NCBI GenBank assembly: GCA_905221605.1
Contig: CAJNDS010001224.1
Span: 398,501 to 462,500 of the forward strand
Direction of reading: 5' to 3'
Source of the DNA: Symbiodinium natans
Lineage: Eukaryota; Sar; Dinophyceae; Suessiales; Symbiodiniaceae
Length of the DNA stretch: 64,000 nucleotides
Part shown: positions 22,901 through 34,152 of the stretch, piece after piece
Layout: every line of letters begins with the position of its first letter
How positions within the stretch are numbered: the stretch's first letter is position 1
Position numbers and translations under genes: made by a program
Notes under the pieces: generated by a model
Told to the model about the DNA's origin: nothing
Seen by the model: only the letters and a program-made list of their open reading frames with translations
Databases searched by the model: none

Positions 22901-25900
22901 GGAAGCCCGCCGGAAGACTACTTTCCATTAGGGTGGATTTCGTATGGGACAAACCCCCCACATTTAAAGGATTTTTTTTGGGGGGGGTTCAAAAATCTGT
23001 CGGCAGGCTTCTTGTTTTGCTTGCGGAGACGCAAAGCTACAGCACCTCAGGGATCTGCAGCCTATTGTTTTTAATAGAGAATCAATACAGGGCCACGGTC
23101 CAACTATTGCGGAACCCTGCATTCCTTAGTGTGGGGGGGGGGGGGCCCACCCACTAATCAGATGCTCGGATTAAACCCTAAACCCTAAACCCCCTTGAGA
23201 GAAGCTGCCGTGCCAAGCTGGCAGTAGTGGCCCACCGTGCAGTTACTGCAGTCCTCGCAGGGAATGAGGGCTGAGAGGTGCAAGGTCCCAGAGACCCGTG
23301 GGCTACCGAGACCACAAGGCCCAAAGAGCCCTACCCATACGTAAGTTTAGGGTTTAGGGTTTAGGGTTCAGGGTTTAGGGTTTAGGGTTTAATTAGGGCT
23401 CAGGGTTCAGGGTTCAGGGTTTAGATGGAAAATCCTTCATCAAGGGGCATGGTAGAGATAAGTGGTGTTGGACTCTCTGGGCTTAGGGATCTTTATGGTC
23501 TAGGGCTGGGCTACAGGGCGTTCAGGTCGTTGCCCTCTGCTCCCGTTCAACCCTAAACCCTAAACCCTAAACCCAAAACCCTAAACCCTAAACCCTGCTT
23601 GTTTCATCCTAGTGGCCATTGCGCGGCTGGTCGACCCAACCCCTCGGCACCGAAGGTTTCAAGCCTAAACCCTTCTGACCCTCTTTGAACCTGGAAACTG
23701 CTTCATGCCAGGATTCTGCTGAGTACCCTAAACCCTAAACCATAAACCCTAAACCCTAAACCCTAAACCCTAAACTCTAAACCCTAAACCCTAAACCCTA
23801 AACCTGGGCACCCTAACAGCCCCCCGAACGGCCCCCAAACAAAAAAAACACTGAAAGTAAGATCCCCGCCCCCAAGCCTTCAAATTCTGCGCCTCCGGTA
23901 CTTACAGTGCCAGGGTCCCTTAACTTGAGAGGAAGTCATAAGGACCCTACGTATGCTGTGCTACGAAAATTTATGCCTTGGGTTGCAAATCCGGACCCCT
24001 CCCTCTAATCTCTCTCTCTCTCTCTCCCTCCCCTCCCGCTCCCTTTCAAACTGAATAATTTCGGCGTTCCAGCATGTTGGGTTTCGGAACTTGTGGTGGA
24101 ATATGAGGTGCGTGTATGGCAATGGACAAGGACAGCCCCGACCCGTCCGTGTCGGACGTCATCCCAGCAAAGGACACGAAAGTGCCGGGAGCGCACGGCA
24201 CTGGGTGCCCAGTGGCCTCACCAGAAGCCCCAGCCAGCTGTGTTTTTGGGGTGTAGGGTTTAGGAATCACTCAAAATCACGCACTGTTGCTAGTTACTGT
24301 GTTATTGTTGCTATTATCATGGTCGTTATGGTTATATAATAGCTTTATAACAGGTTTACACTATGACCTTGTTTGTATGAGTATACCATTGTATGATGAC
24401 ATCATTGCAATAATTCTTTTTGTTAGGGCAGTTATTGAATTGCGAAAGTATTATATTCATATGCTCAGTTATTAATCATACAGCAGTATAATCTTATCTT
24501 ATGTTCTTATCACATTAGAAGATGAGTATTTCTACCATTGTTGTATGGTTATACTGTTACATGATGATATGTTGTGCGATTGTATGCTTACATAAGCAAA
24601 CCAAGCAGACCTTACAATTCTTTCTTAATGTGTTAAATGCATTAAGGTACTGTCGTACTATATCATTAAAATACTTAGTATATAGCATCTTCTTGTTTTG
24701 CTATGATTGTTTTTATGCTACTACCACATTACACTATGAACATTTTTCGATGGTGACATTTTAACTACATGAATATGCCGTTTCTTCTTATGCCGTTACA
24801 TTCTTCTAGCAGCTGGCTCTGAACTGTTGTGGCTGACTGATCGCATCTACACGCGCTTGCCGTAGGCCTCGCGGTCTTGGGGAGACGTGGGCGACTCACC
24901 GTGTGAATGCTTGGAGGGTCATGTGGGTAGTTACAAGTGCAGCCATGAGTATGGCCACTATACTTCGGACCCATAGAAAACGCATATGTACCCGAGTACA
25001 AATGCTTGGGGCTGTCTCTGTCCCCGGTAGATCCATGGGGAGAGAGCCAAAAGGGTCGCTTCAACAGAGACAGCGCCGGAAAATCCCTCAAATCCCAAAT
25101 CCCAGGACCTTTCGATTCCCAATCCTGAACCCAGAACCATCTGAAAAAAAAACCAACCAAAACTCCACACCGGCGATGCAAGACTGCCATGAGCACCCGT
25201 GGCCTAAGGAGCCAACAGCATGAGAACCCTATAAATCCTATAAACCCTATAAACCCTATAAACCCTCAAAACACTAAAAAAAACACTAAAAAAACACTAA
25301 AAGCCCTAAACCCTAAACTCAAGCCTGCGCAGAATAGAAGGCAAGGGGCCGCAGGGCAGAAGTGCCCAGCAGGACAAAGGCTGCAGTCCCCGGTGTTGGA
25401 AGATCCCGACGTGATGGAGTAGGTACCTAGGGTTTAGGGTTTAGCTGGTGGCCCAAACAAAGAGGCCCTATAAAGCTCCTTAATGAGGGAATTGAATAGG
25501 GCTTTTTTGTTGGGGTCTATAGGGTTTAAGGTGTAGGGCCCAATATACCCCTCAAATTCGAAACATTCCTTGAATCATACTAAGGACCCCTTCAGAGTAA
25601 ATGGCATATGTTTGAAGGGATTTTACGGATTCTTTGGGTAAACTCATGGGGTTCGTAGGGCACCTGTGCCCCTAAGGGAACTGGGTGTTCTTGTTTTGTG
25701 CCTCCCGCACAACACAGACCCGTTTAATTAGGGTTTGGGGTTTAAGGTTTAGGGTTTAGGGTTTGGGGTTTAGGGTTTGGGGTTTAGGGTACCCTATCCA
25801 GGCGCCCAGTTTTTTGTGGTCACTCGGTCCTTTCTCTCCAGCTTCTCTTCAAAGCTTCGACTACCAACTGCTCACCGCTACTTCACCCTGACTCTCGGCA

Positions 25901-28065
25901 CTGTACTCCACCTTGAAGTGCGGAAAGCACAACCATCGCCGCATCATTGCGTGTCTCGTGGCGATGCATTCACAGCTGCACAAAAAGCAAACGGGCGCCG
26001 GCAGAGCCATGTGTTTAAAACAAAAGAACATATACCCTCAACCCCAAACATCCCTAAATCCAAAAAAAACCCTAAACCCTCAACCCTAAACATCCCTAAA
26101 TCCTAATTAAAACCTTAAACCCTAAAAATCCCCAAAAAACCGTGGCAAGCCAGCAAACATGTAAGCGACAAAGGGATCCAGGGAGCTTCCCTTTCCGAAA
26201 AAGCTCCAGCACGCACCCAGCAACTCGCAAGGCGCACCAAGAAATCTGAGGGTTTAGTGTTTGCAAAATTTGTGGTTTGGAGTTTAGGGCATAGGGTCTA
26301 GGGGTTCGTTTTGGGAGGGAGGGGGGGTTGAGGGTTACGATTAACTATAGCCCCAGACCAAACACTCCCATCACCTGAACATGCAGCAAAGGAACCGGCC
26401 GGGCAGCCCACGCAAAGAGTCGACCCAGCCTCACCTCAAGAGAACACAAGTAGGGCCCCCCCTTACTATACCAACTTTCGCTCGGCGAGTTCTGACCTAC
26501 AACATATAGCTTATGACCCCATTTTTTATGCCCTTATCATCCTACTTATATCTAGCTGGGGCCCCTACTTGCAGGAAGCCCATTTTTTGCCCTTGTAATC
26601 CACTTGCAGGGACGGCTCTGCTGTCTAAGGCTCTGAACCCCTACCCTCACGCAAGGCGCGCAAGGGCGCAGAGCTCTGAAGTTTGTTTTGGACCCTGTCT
26701 GGCTGGTCCCAACCCTGAACTCCCTATTTCCCTAACCCTAAACCCTAAACCCTCAACCCTAAAGGAAATGTGAGGGTTCCTTGGCTTATATTGGGCTTCG
26801 GCCTTTTTCCATGGGGGTTGGATCTAAACTGCGGGCCCGTGTTGAGACCCTAAGCACACATATAATAACCAATGCCCCTCAATTAAGGAAAGGAGCATTC
26901 CTCAAACACACAAGAAGATTCTTTGCATGTTTTAAGGACCGTTCCTTAAAGGCAAGAGGATTTCTTATGCGGTTTAAGGAATATTCTGAATTTATAAGGG
27001 GTGTTGGATTCTCTGGGAACATAGCATTTCGATTGGGGTTTCTGCTTGCGAGGGCGAGGGGGAAGACGAAAACCTGCTTGGAAGCCTGGACCGAAAATCA
27101 AGCCTGGCAAGATCGAGCCCTTGTTTGGAATTGAGTCTTTTGTTTTTTCTTTTTTTTTTTTTTTTTTTGGGGGGGGGGGGGGGGGTCCAGAGAGTCAGAT
27201 GACACGAAGACAAGTAAGAGCCGAATCACCTCCAGTCACCCTAAACCTTACACCCTAAACGCTAATCCCTCGGAAAACCATGCTAACAAGGATTGTCAAA
27301 TTAGATGCTCCCAAACCCACCTTACCCTAAACCCCCCACCAGGGTTTAGGGTTAGGGCAAGGTGGGTTGTGAGGCTTTTCATCGGGTTTCTAGGGGAGAC
27401 TAAGTGACTTGCAGTCACAATTCGGGTTTAGTTTAGGACCCCACGGACTTACCTAGCTTGCCCTGGGACTCCATGTATCCAAACCATGTAACAACGAAAG
27501 CTCTTAAAGATAAAGCAAATCGCCACCATAAACAATCATGAACACTCATGAAAGATAAACAAATGATCACAATCTGGGATGTTCGCCCTTATACTAGCAG
27601 TCCTTCATCGGGATTAGAATAGGGGGTACTATAATCCCTATTGAGGACTGTTAGTATAAGGGGGAACATCCCAAATCACAATCTTTACGTGGGTGTTTCC
27701 CAGAACATTTTTTATACCCCAATAGAGTCGAAATCTTTTTTCGGTACCCCCAAAAACGTAGCCCCTATTTTCGGAAACCCCCATTCATGGGTTTCCCTAC
27801 TAATTACCCCCCTCTATGCTACCCCCCTTGGGTTCCCCCCTTATATAAATAAGCTGAATAAGGCCAAGTTATCCCTAAATTGCCTTGATTATGGGGGGAG
27901 GGGGGCAGTAGTAGGGAGCCCATGACCCATGTCCGAGTCGTCTCACTTCAGCCAGGGGTGCTATTGAAAAAGCCCGGCGGGCAAAAGTCGCAGTCCTCCA
28001 GCGTGGCGGCGCCGGTGATGTTCTTGAAGCCTCCGGGGCGCTGGGAAGAGGGAGCCGTTTTAGGG
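16950..28065 (-). CDS. Cys-rich GCC2/GCC3-like repeat protein, many exons
   Basis: A row of minus-strand exon candidates shares a spaced-cysteine pattern (C-x2-C-P-x-G-x-F/Y) like GCC2/GCC3 (ephrin-receptor-like) repeats of secreted or surface proteins. In order: 28040-27949 (TLEDCDFCPPGFFNSTPG), 26433-26355 (STLCVGCPAGSFAACSG), 25418-25325 (GDCSLCPAGHFCPAAPC), 24246-24055 (PVPCAPGTFVSFAGM), 23283-23197 (CEDCSNCTVGHYCQLGTA), 21650-21566 (MECPPGSYGNTTGLAGNG), 21109-21043 (PGTFLPADWVDITVSGD), 20565-20497 (DCAACPSAAFCVTAPGG), 18872-18796 (VCPVGFKCGQTVV) and 17115-16950 (NYTGCVENCPYHFERQSYC). Many N-glycosylation-type NxS/T sites fit an extracellular chain. That one transcript links them is inferred from strand and motif. 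Introns carry B, C, D and E family elements, telomere tracts and an AT-rich island. Neither the N-terminus nor any membrane segment was located. Confidence 0.55.
17229..17323. mobile_element. Family C MITE
   Basis: AAGAGCCCAATAGCCCTTAG...GGTGGGCTTTTGGGCTCTGT, with GGATCCCTATATAGTTTAAG in the middle. Confidence 0.72.
18345..18451. mobile_element. Family C MITE
   Basis: AAGAGCCCAATACCGGTCAA...GATGGCTTTAAGGGCTCTTT, diverged on the right. Confidence 0.7.
19578..19698. mobile_element. Family B MITE, TSD TCCA
   Basis: CTACGATTTGCCTAAGG...TTCTTCAGCAATTAGTAG, flanked by TCCA on both sides. A run of about 14 G lies inside. Confidence 0.82.
20627..20751. mobile_element. Family B MITE
   Basis: CTACTATTTGGGTCAGAATC...GGTTCTTAAGCAACTACTAG. 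The left arm is diverged after eight bases. Confidence 0.72.
24280..24790. other. AT-rich island in the Cys-rich gene region
   Basis: About 500 bp, clearly AT-rich and free of telomere units and MITE ends, in contrast to everything around it. Plus frames look membrane-like, but their amino-acid bias follows base composition, so no gene is called. Confidence 0.6.
27575..27673. mobile_element. Family E hairpin MITE, near-perfect palindrome, TSD AATC
   Basis: A 99 bp element with ends TGGGATGTTCGCCC and, inverted, TGGGATGTTCCCCC. The arms pair over almost the whole length. AATC flanks both sides (27571-27574, 27674-27677). This is the best-preserved copy of the family. Confidence 0.88.
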
Positions 28066-28179
28066 TTTGGAGTTCAGGGTTTAGGGTTTAGGGTTTTAGG
28101 GTTTGAGGTTTAGGTTTTAGGGTTTAGCGTTTGGGGTTTGGGATCCTCAAACCCTACCCGCAGGCTCATGGGTAAATAT

Positions 28180-28326
28180 TTTGGTCCCCCCAAGACTAGC
28201 AGACCTTAATCGGGATTATCGTTGGAGGGGGTACTATAATCCCTCTTGGGGTTTAGGGTTTAGGGTTTACTGTTTAGGGTTTGGGGTTTAGGGTTGAGGA
28301 CTGTCAGTATAAGGGGAAACATCCCA
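28180..28326. mobile_element. Family E copy interrupted by a telomere tract
   Basis: The left arm (GACTAGCAGACCTTAATCGG) and right arm (GAGGACTGTCAGTATAAGGG) of family E are split by TTTAGGG-type units at about 28244-28297. The left tip is decayed. Confidence 0.75.
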
Positions 28327-28426
28327 ACCTACAACCCTACTTGGAGGCTCATGGGCAATTGTACAATATTTAGGGTTACCAGCAGAGTTGCCATAATTAT
28401 AACCCTACTTCTAACATGAACCTCCA

Positions 28427-28550
28427 CTACTATTCGTTTAAGAAACCCCCAAACCAAAAAAAAACGATCCCTATATTGCCCTCCAATGTTTTTTTTTTTT
28501 TTTTTTTTTTTTGGGGGGGGGGGGGGGACGGGGTTCTTAAGCATAAAGCA
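28427..28550. mobile_element. Family B MITE with T/G homopolymer expansion
   Basis: CTACTATTCGTTTAAGAAAC...GGGGTTCTTAAGCATAAAGC. The T-then-G stretch of the right arm is expanded to about 20 T and 17 G. Confidence 0.75.
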
Positions 28551-28734
28551 AAGTCCAAGTACACCCTAGGGTTTCAGGCACAATTTGATGCCACACCCCT
28601 TCATTCAACAATAGGTTCGGTGGCTATGTCGTTCAGCTACTCTCGGAATGAACTAAGGGGCATTGGCCTGCTCTGGTACAACTAAGCAACCTAAACCCTA
28701 AACCCTAAACCCTCAAGACAAAAAACATAGAAAA

Positions 28735-28935
28735 GAAGGCCAAGCGGCGACCGGCGGGGCACAAGATGCGACGGTTCAGGTTCACCGGGTAGTCCGTGAA
28801 GTTGCCGTAGGGAACTCCTGACCACTGTGTCAGCGGGCCATGCTGTTGGGACCTTGAAGTAAACCTTGCCACCTTTGAGGCCGTGAGCGCATTTTCCTTG
28901 CGCCCGGTCCGAAACCCACAGCTTGTGAACACAGT
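28735..28935 (-). CDS. Probable exon with possible frameshift, upstream of the Cys-rich gene
   Basis: Minus strand: the first half reads well as AQGKCAHGLKGGKVYFKVPT and the second as GVPYGNFTDYPVNLNRRILC followed by PAGRR, but the two are in different frames that meet near 28815. This is either a one-base frameshift (decaying exon or assembly indel) or a junction missed by eye. Cys-Pro-Ala-Gly fits the neighbouring GCC-type repeats. Confidence 0.4.
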
Positions 28936-30159
28936 GATCCCTTAGCCAGAAACGTCTGATTCACAGTAGTTTTCCCATGGAACCCGAAAAAACTCGACAA
29001 GAACTCGGGTCGATACCTAGCCCTAAACGTGGAGAACACACCCCAAGAACCCTTCACTAAACCGCGTAAACCCTAAGCCAGTGCGGCAATGCAAAAGAGC
29101 CCCATCACCCCCTCAATTACAGAGTACTCCTTAATTCACCCCTACAAGGAAGGGCCCCTGTTTTCATACCTACTTTTCTTTGGGGACTTTTGAACAATAC
29201 GCTTTGGGTCCTTCATTACTCTGCTTGTTAATTCGAAGGCGAATGTGTAGCTAAGAATCAGATTCGGCACCCAGAGCGGGCAATGAGGCTTCTCAAAGCG
29301 AGTTGGTGACATGCGTGGCTTCAGGGCGTTTGCGTTCAGGTCTTCATGGTTCATGAAGTTTAGGGTTTGAAGGTTACATATACATTCATATGTATACATT
29401 GAGATTAACCCCCCCCCCCCCCCCTAGAGCATGAAACCTAAACCCTAGACCCTAAACCCCAAACCTAAACCCTAAACCCTTTTTTACGGCTAGGACTGCG
29501 GCACTGCCTGCCAGGGACGAAAACCATGCCCTAAACCCTAAACCCTAAACCCTAAACCTAAACCCTAAACCCTAAACCAGCCCAAGATAAAGGAGTCCTG
29601 GGCAATAGGATCCCGGAGGGCAAAGCTGACCTGAGCTGCGATCGCGCGTCTCTGCTTTTGAGGTTCATTTGGGTCGTTCTACGTAGGGTTCTTTTTTTTT
29701 AGGGTTGAGGGTTTAGGGTTATAAGTATGGTAACTCTACTTAGGTTAAAGCACGGCTTAGGGTTCTAAGGGTTAAGGGTTGCGAGTATAGAAGCTCTACT
29801 TATAATCCAGTATTTAGGGTACTTCGAAACCTCCAAGTGCTCTTCGTCAGCATTGTGGGATGGTCCAGGCTCGACCGTGCCAAACCCCTCGCAAGCCTTT
29901 ACCTCAACCTGGCTCCGCAATCGTTCTCTTGCCACCAGTATTTCAGGGCCTAGGGCTTAAGATTTCGAGTCATTTCCTTGCCGCACCAATGTTTAGGGTT
30001 CAACAACGAGACCAATTGCCACAAAAAGGAGCTTAGGGGTGTCATCCATGTGCAGACAGCTTGGCTTTAGGGTAGCTGTAAACTCGATTTTTAGCTGCCT
30101 TATTAAGAAACCCAATAAACCCAAAAAGGCTAAGGATCTAAAGTCACAGTAAAGCACCA

Positions 30160-30268
30160 TTGGGTCGCCCAATAACCGTATTATGATAAGGGCACCCTTT
30201 TTGGGGTTGGTTATTTAGGGAACCCGGAACCCAAAAAAACGGGTAAAGGGCACCATCGGGCTACCAAG
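30160..30268. mobile_element. Family A MITE inside a 20 bp direct repeat
   Basis: TTGGGTCGCCCAATAACC...ATCGGGCTACCAAG. Together with the following telomere tract it is bracketed by AAAGTCACAGTAAAGCACCA. Confidence 0.75.
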
Positions 30269-30590
30269 AACCCTAAACCCTAAACCCTAAACCCTAAACC
30301 CTAAACCCTACACCCTAAACCCCCATAAACCCTAAAGTCACAGTAAAGCACCACAGAGGCAGGTGGCAGGAGTCGACGGGCAGATTTGGCGGATAGGGCA
30401 GCCAATACGTGCCCGGAGGGCCTGGAAGTGGGCTCACTGGTGTTTAGGGTTTAGGGCTAGGGTTTAAAATTTGGGGTTTGGGGTTTAGGGTTTAGGGCTA
30501 GGGTTTAAAATTTGGGGTTTAGGGTTTAGGGCTAGGGGTTAAAGTTTGGGGTTTAGGGTTTAGGGGTTTTCTTTCAACCGCCCACCTCGG

Positions 30591-30732
30591 CTTGGAGGTT
30601 CAGGGTACTTATTCAGCAATTATCACTGTACTTAACACCCATTTTTTGAGCCCCATTAAGTGCCCTAATATGGTTATAAGCACAGTTATAAGTACAGTTA
30701 AAATTGGCTAGTAAGTACCATGAACCTCCAAG
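30591..30732. mobile_element. Family D hairpin element
   Basis: CTTGGAGGTTCAGGGTACTT...AAGTACCATGAACCTCCAAG; CTTGG...CCAAG tips as in family A. Confidence 0.82.
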
Positions 30733-30736
30733 TAGA

Positions 30737-30817
30737 CCCTGCCATGCGCCATAAGACCCAACATCCTCGCAAACATCTGCATTCCCGCCGAAAGCCATAA
30801 CGAGAAGCCTCCTTGAC
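30737..30817 (-). CDS. Exon candidate, unknown protein
   Basis: Minus-strand frame RRLLVMAFGGNADVCEDVG then SYGAWQ. It follows an AG and ends next to a family D element (30591-30732), with GT available at the boundary. Possibly a further 5' exon of the Cys-rich gene. Another weak exon with PPGTYWLPYPP lies at 30430-30350. Confidence 0.35.
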
Positions 30818-31715
30818 CTCACCCCCGTTACTTTTTCTCGGTGCAGAAGCATGAAAGGGGGAAATGTGCTCTGTACCTATACACAGAAGATCAGGGATTG
30901 TAAAGAGCAGTTTCTTTGCAGCATCACAAGTGCTGCCAGTCAACGTGGCGAGCATCGCTGCTTCATATCTGATGCTCTCTTATACATAACTTCAACAACC
31001 GCACTCTTACGTTGCATCGCACAGGTCCGTGCAACCCGTAGTACATCGATTCAGGTCTTCATGTCCCTGTTCTTCAATAGCTCCCAGTCCTGGTGACATG
31101 TGAAATTGAGCGTTCATTCGTTGATCGCTGGTTCACCTGCGAGTGATTGTGTTATGTATAGTGTATGTGTATAAATAGGTATATACATATACACACATAC
31201 TTTGTATTTATTGATTATCTATGTTTATGTTTTTTGTTGACCCTAAACCCTTAGGGCCTTGGGGGTTCAGGGTTTAGGGTTGGGGTAACGAAACCCTAAA
31301 CCCCTCAAAGGTGCGCCGAAGTCACACCCCTTTGTCGGATCCTCGGCCAAAGCTTCGGCCAAACCTTGGCGTTCGCAGGCTCAGTCGGTGAATGCGCTCT
31401 TTAGAATATGGAGCCCCTAAACCCTAAACCCTACACCCTTTAAAACCTAAACCCTAAACCAGGTTAATGTAAGGGCTAGGGCCGCTCTGGCTTACAAGCC
31501 CAGGTGTAATCTTCTGACTATAGCTGGACGTTGCCAATGTTCTTTCTTGCCGGAATCCGCAACGACCTCGGAAAGCCCCGGCGCTTCCCAAAACATCAGG
31601 ATCCGCCCCGAATGCCCACTGCAAGTACCTCGTGCACTTTCGGATCTTTGTTAGCAACCCGAGCTACCCTAGCTACCCTAAACCCTAAACCCTAAACCCT
31701 AAACCCCCAAACCGG

Positions 31716-33712
31716 AAGCGAAGGCGGCCCTGGCCAAGCGACAGTCATCCACGCAGGGAACCGCCTGGCCCGGCTGGGCGCGCAGACCCGGCAGCTGGGC
31801 CGCCTCTGGAGCGACTTGGGGGCCGTTGGGTCGGCCTCTAATCCTGCGAGTGGAGGGGTTTGGGGTTTGGGGTTTGGGGGTTGGGGTTGGGGTTTAGGGT
31901 TTAGGGTTTAGGGTTAAGGGTTAAGGGCTAAGGGTTAAGGGTTAAGGGTTAAGGGCTTAGGGTTTGGGCCTTTCGGGCCCAACTCTACGGTGCAGTTTGG
32001 AGGAACCTCTGGGAGTAAAGTAAGGTTATAATGATGGCAACTATACTTATGTCTTTCTTTGAGGTACTTCTAACTCTACTTCAAAACAACCCATGAACCT
32101 GCACGAAGGACGTACTTAGTTTAGAGGATTTTGAGTTGTTTTTTCAGGGCGTTGAAGTGCAGTTGCTTCTCGTCAAGTCAGGCTTAGGGTTCAATGCGGT
32201 TTAGGGTTTAGGGTTTAGGGTTTAGGGTTTAGGGTTTAATAGTCAGGTCCCTTCAGCAGGGATCAGGGATCACAGGAACCCCCCCCCCCCCCCTGCAACG
32301 AAGGTCTGAAGAGGTGGGCCTTCTCTGGATAGAAGGGCTTCGGGTTAGGGTTCAGGGTCGAGGGTTTTAGGGCTTAATTCCCCGGACGCCCTGAGAACAG
32401 TTTACTCGCACCTCATGTGGCTGTCGTGATCGCAAATCCGACACCCCAAGCCCTGCGCCTAGAACAAGACTCTCAGCGATGGCAAATAAGCATCTTGTAT
32501 TGCCAGTAGGCGGTAAGTCTTCGCCCGAGCCGAACCCAAAATTTCGCTTACTCTAGTATCCCAGATGCAGAACGAGCTGCCAAGACCAGGAGAATGGCGC
32601 TGGCTCGGGGTGGCAGCACATGCCCACGTGAACGGACAGCGGCCATTCAACCCTCACCCAAGACTCCAATACCCCCGTAGTCAGTACCCTGGTAAATCAT
32701 GTCATTGGTGTCACCTCGACCACTATGACAAAAACGTTCGTGAATCAGATGAGCGCCACCCTCTCCCCACTATGACCTGGGAGAAGTTATGGTCACTAGC
32801 CTCTTGGGGACACAGGTTTTGCAAAAAGAGGAGCTAGCAGTTTAAGGCTTTGGGGGGCTAAGGGGGGTTTGTGGACTGATATTGAAAGGCTCTAAGCCAA
32901 GATACAGCCTCCAAACAACTTAGAGGTATGTTAAGAAGGGCTCGGGCTGAACCATGCGGGGGTTTCCGAAATAATATTGGGGGGTATTGGGGTCCTTACT
33001 ATGAGGGGATCCTACTAATGTTAGGGGCCCCTTCGTGAGGAACTGACTGCATCAGCCTCAGGGGTTAAGTCAGCCCTCAGAGAGAATCGAGCAGAGGAGA
33101 AGGTTTAGGGTTTAGGGTTTAGGGCAGCAATGTCTGGACTAAACGCTTGACAAATCAGCATAGGGTCTAAGCGTTCTGGGCTTTACAGCGTTTTATAGTG
33201 GTAAGGTCCCAAATCTACCCAGGTGCGATGGACTTCTCAAACCAGTATTAGCTTCGAACCATTAAAGCAACCTTGCGCCCAGTCCCAAAAACCACTCTAA
33301 GAAGGCACCTGGGAGGCCTCAAAACCTCGCAGAAACGTCAGACCTCTGCCCCAAGTCTTCTGAACCCCAAGTCCAAAACGGAATTAGGCACAAGTCATAG
33401 GGTTTAGGGTTTAGGGTTTAGGGTTTAGGGTTTAGGATTTAGGGTCGGCATCCAAAGTCAGAGGCGAATAGGGTGCCAGGGCTGTGCCCGTTCTCAAATC
33501 TGATTGCAGGCTGCTAGCCGTTCGGCGACTATATGTGTGCACTCGATCATGTCTTTGCGTTGAAGGAATGGGGCTCTTCATACTACTTGCTCATGCTTAA
33601 GCTTGCGCACTTCCGAGGGCACGGCCTGCTCCACTCGCAGAATTTCCTGCCCGGGTTTGATAGCTTTAGGCACCAGACTGTCCTAGCAGCATCCTCAAAA
33701 GCACACACTTGA
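31716..33712 (+). CDS. Probable plus-strand gene, unrecognised
   Basis: Plus-strand exon candidates: 31716-31858 (HAGNRLARLGAQTRQLGRLW), 32440-32512 joined to 32565-32680 across a 52 bp intron with GTAAGT donor and CCCAG acceptor (ANKHLVLPVG then DAERAAKTRRMALARGG, phase 1), 33035-33102 (ASGVKSALRENRAEEK, donor made by GGTTTAGGG), 33304-33397 (NLAETSDLCPKSSEPQVQNG) and 33518-33712 (FGDYMCALDHVFALKEWGSS ... FLPGFDSFRHQTVLAASSK, then TGA). The last is the longest and most protein-like. No domain recognised. Antisense frames of several of these exons are also open, including Cys-containing ones at 32.55 kb, so strand is a judgement. Confidence 0.42.
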
Positions 33713-33805
33713 TGCCATGCAGACCGGGAGGCGCAAAACTTAGGATGATTTTCTGTTGACTGACGGCGCAAAACCAACACCTGACGGCGCGCACCGCGGT
33801 TGGAA

Positions 33806-33918
33806 AACCTAAACCCTAAACCTAAACCCTAAACCCTAAACCCTAAACCCTAAACCCTAAACCCTAAACCCTAAACCCTAAACCCTAAACCCTAAACCCT
33901 AAACCCTAAACCCTAAAC
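33806..33918 (+). repeat. Interstitial telomere array
   Basis: About 16 CCCTAAA units. Smaller arrays follow at 34026-34070. Confidence 0.96.
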
Positions 33919-34152
33919 CGTCCTGTCCTGACCAAGGAACTCATGGCACTTGGACGCTGGCCGCCGTGACATCACTATTTCAAACCCTCTTGCAGCAGGC
34001 TTGCAGAAAGTCCACGCCTGTGCAAACCCTAAACCCTAAACCCTAAACCCTAAACCCTAAACCCTACTCCCTAAACACTAACTTTGTTACCGCTTCTGGC
34101 TCCTCACAAGTGGGCTTCAAGCCTTTGCAGGCTCGGGCCTGGGATACCTCAA

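Noticed and set aside
24287-24764. Two hydrophobic plus-strand frames resembling membrane proteins
   Set aside because: AT-rich composition alone produces Leu/Ile/Tyr-rich frames, and no motif was recognised.
29652-29945. Plus-strand exon pair around a D element with TGCT duplications (ADLSCDRASL then LFVSIVGWSRLDRAK)
   Set aside because: The TSD does not start with a usable donor, and the antisense frame is equally open, so neither strand could be supported.
33578-33682. Minus-strand C-terminal exon (AIKPGQEILRVEQAVPSEVR)
   Set aside because: It is antisense to a longer, more natural plus-strand frame (33518-33712), so it is treated as its shadow.
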